A DNA stretch of 8,213 bases from Gammaproteobacteria bacterium (lineage in GTDB: Bacteria > Pseudomonadota > Gammaproteobacteria > Steroidobacterales > Steroidobacteraceae): contig RFTM01000061.1 of the NCBI GenBank assembly GCA_009923475.1, positions 1 through 8,213 on the forward strand, in the 5' to 3' direction. Positions 6,833 through 8,213 of the stretch are shown here, one piece after another. How positions within the stretch are numbered: position 1 is the stretch's first letter; each line of letters starts with the position of its first letter. A program made the translations under genes and the position numbers. Below the pieces are notes generated by a model. The model had not been told where the DNA came from, searched no databases, and saw nothing but the letters and a program-made list of their open reading frames with translations.

Positions 6833-8213
6833 TCAACGCATCTGGCTGCGCGTCAGCAGCCGCATCACGCCGCTGAACATCGGGTTGTCGCGCAGCCTGA
6901 GCGCCCGGCGCGCGCCGTTGGCGCGCGTCCCGCTCAAGAGCGCGACATGCCGCGCGATGGCGTCGAAGATCCCCGGGACGTCGAGCCCCGCGTCGGCGAG
7001 GCATTGCTCGCGGGTGCCGTGCTCGAGCGGACGGTCCGGCAGGCCGAGGTGCAGCACGGACACGTCGCGGCCATGCAGCGCGAGCAGTTCGCTCACCGCG
7101 GCGCCAGCGCCGCCGGCGACCGCGTTCTCCTCGAGGGTCACGAGCAGTTCGTGGTTGCCGGCCACCTCCAGCACCAGCGCCTCGTCCAAGGGCTTGACGA
7201 AGCGCATGTCGATGACCGTCGCGTCGATGATCTCGGCGAGCTCGTGCGCGGCGTGGGCGAGGGTGCCGAACGCCAGCAGCGCGATGCCGGAGCCGCGCCG
7301 CTGCATCTCGCCGCGGCCGATGGGCAGGGCGCGGGGCAGCAGCGCACCGGCGCCGTCGGCGACGCCTTCGCCGTCCGGCGGTGGCGGCGCAGCGCGCTTG
7401 GCGAGCGGTTCGCCGGCCGCCGCGGTGCGCGGATAGCGGATGGCGCAGGGACCCTCCGATTCCAGGCCGGTGCGCAGCATGGCGCGCAGCTGGTCGGCGT
7501 CGGAGGGCGTCATGACCGTCAGGCCCGGCACGCAGCGCAGGAACGAGAGGTCGAGGCTGCCGTTGTGGGTGGCGCCATCGGGGCCGACGAGGCCGGCGCG
7601 GTCGATCGCGAACGTCACCGGCAGGCGCTGCAGGCACACGTCGTGCACCAGCTGGTCGTAGGCGCGTTGCAGGAAGGTCGAGTAGATGGCCACCACCGGC
7701 CGCATGCCGCGCGTGGCGAGGCCGGCTGCGAAGGTCACCGCATGCTGCTCGGCGATGCCGACATCGAAGTAGCGGTCGGGGAAACGCTTGGCGAAGGCGA
7801 CGAGCCCCGACCCTTCGCGCATCGCCGGGGTGATCACCACGATGCGCGGATCGCGCGCGGCGAGTTCGCAGAGCCAATCGCCGAACACCTGGGTGTAGGT
7901 GGGCGCGGCCGGCTTGCCCGCGACGATGCCCGCCGCCGGATCGAACGGCGTCACGCCGTGGTACTTGATCGGCTCGGCCTCGGCGCGCGCATAGCCCTTG
8001 CCCTTGCGCGTGAGGACATGCAGCAGCCGCGGGCCCGGACGGTCTCGCAGCGCGCCGAGCTCGGCGAGCAGCGCCGGCAGGTCATGGCCATCGACGGGTC
8101 CGCGGTAGGCGAAGCCGAGCGCCGCGAAGAACCCGTCGAGGTCGCCCACCGGGCCGCGGCCGCGGTCCGCGAGGTGCTTTGAGAGCGCGCCGACGTTCTC
8201 CGAGATCGACATG
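6833..8213 (-). CDS. dxs: 1-deoxy-D-xylulose-5-phosphate synthase, C-terminal part (5' end beyond window)
   Basis: Dxs is the thiamine-diphosphate enzyme joining pyruvate and glyceraldehyde 3-phosphate in the first, rate-limiting step of the MEP pathway. The window holds 459 residues from MSISENVGAL, an internal motif of the thiamine-binding domain (preceded by NDN/GDN in the family), so the first part of about 180 residues is missing and this Met is not the start. Seen are GPVDGH, TRKGKGY, the pyrimidine-binding domain with catalytic Glu155 (DVGIAEQHAV, numbered from MSIS), YSTFLQRAYDQ, IDRAGLVGPDGATHNG, and the C-terminal domain (DMRFVKPLDEAL, TLEENAVAGGAG). Compared with E. coli Dxs as recalled, about 32 linker residues are absent between MSIS and GPVDGH, a Pro-rich insert appears near 265-292, and a basic tail of about 37 residues follows the usual end. 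It converges on ispH. Confidence 0.95.
   Translation of the reverse strand, partial: MSISENVGALSKHLADRGRGPVGDLDGFFAALGFAYRGPVDGHDLPALLAELGALRDRPGPRLLHVLTRKGKGYARAEAEPIKYHGVTPFDPAAGIVAGKPAAPTYTQVFGDWLCELAARDPRIVVITPAMREGSGLVAFAKRFPDRYFDVGIAEQHAVTFAAGLATRGMRPVVAIYSTFLQRAYDQLVHDVCLQRLPVTFAIDRAGLVGPDGATHNGSLDLSFLRCVPGLTVMTPSDADQLRAMLRTGLESEGPCAIRYPRTAAAGEPLAKRAAPPPPDGEGVADGAGALLPRALPIGRGEMQRRGSGIALLAFGTLAHAAHELAEIIDATVIDMRFVKPLDEALVLEVAGNHELLVTLEENAVAGGAGAAVSELLALHGRDVSVLHLGLPDRPLEHGTREQCLADAGLDVPGIFDAIARHVALLSGTRANGARRALRLRDNPMFSGVMRLLTRSQMR

Noticed and set aside
6947..8182. Plus-strand open frame opposite dxs
   Set aside because: Shadow of dxs; no family motif, while the minus strand reads a clear Dxs with catalytic motifs.

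Overview
This window is the distal part of a photosynthesis gene cluster from a high-GC anoxygenic phototroph, almost certainly a purple proteobacterium. The evidence is a bchY-bchZ-pufB-pufA-pufL-pufM-pufC run (type-2 reaction centre, LH1 antenna, tetrahaem cytochrome), dense packing, GC-rich third codon positions, and no pufQ or pufX. The order with pufC and without pufQ fits beta- or gammaproteobacterial phototrophs better than the Rhodobacter type; the exact lineage cannot be settled by eye.

Layout. At about 1-2190 lie the end of bchY and all of bchZ, which encode the two catalytic subunits of chlorophyllide a reductase (bacteriochlorophyll synthesis). At 2191-2364 a 174-base spacer carries three consecutive stem-loops and a strong Shine-Dalgarno. 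At 2365-2744 are pufB and pufA (LH1 beta and alpha). At 2745-2850 a spacer holds a very long stem-loop, the classical place for an element that sets the ratio of antenna to reaction-centre mRNA. At 2851-5838 are pufL, pufM and pufC, the last two overlapping by ATGA. At 5858-6787, 19 bases after pufC and on the same strand, is ispH, the last enzyme of the MEP isoprenoid pathway. On the opposite strand, converging on ispH across a GC-rich inverted repeat, is dxs (6833 to beyond the right edge), the first committed enzyme of the same pathway. No stretch over 300 bases lacks a gene.

How the genes work together. BchYZ (with BchX elsewhere) supplies bacteriochlorophyll. PufBA forms the LH1 ring and PufLM the reaction centre. 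PufC re-reduces the photo-oxidised special pair. Dxs and IspH make the C5 units for the pigment tail, carotenoids and quinones. The cluster is of a known kind, and I see no wholly new system. The points most worth a second look are a paired swap of the acidic residue at the QB proton entry (PufL Asn214 with PufM Asp47), unusual LH1 polypeptides, the stem-loops bracketing pufBA, and a Dxs that lacks about 32 residues of the usual linker but has an added insert and a basic C-terminal tail.
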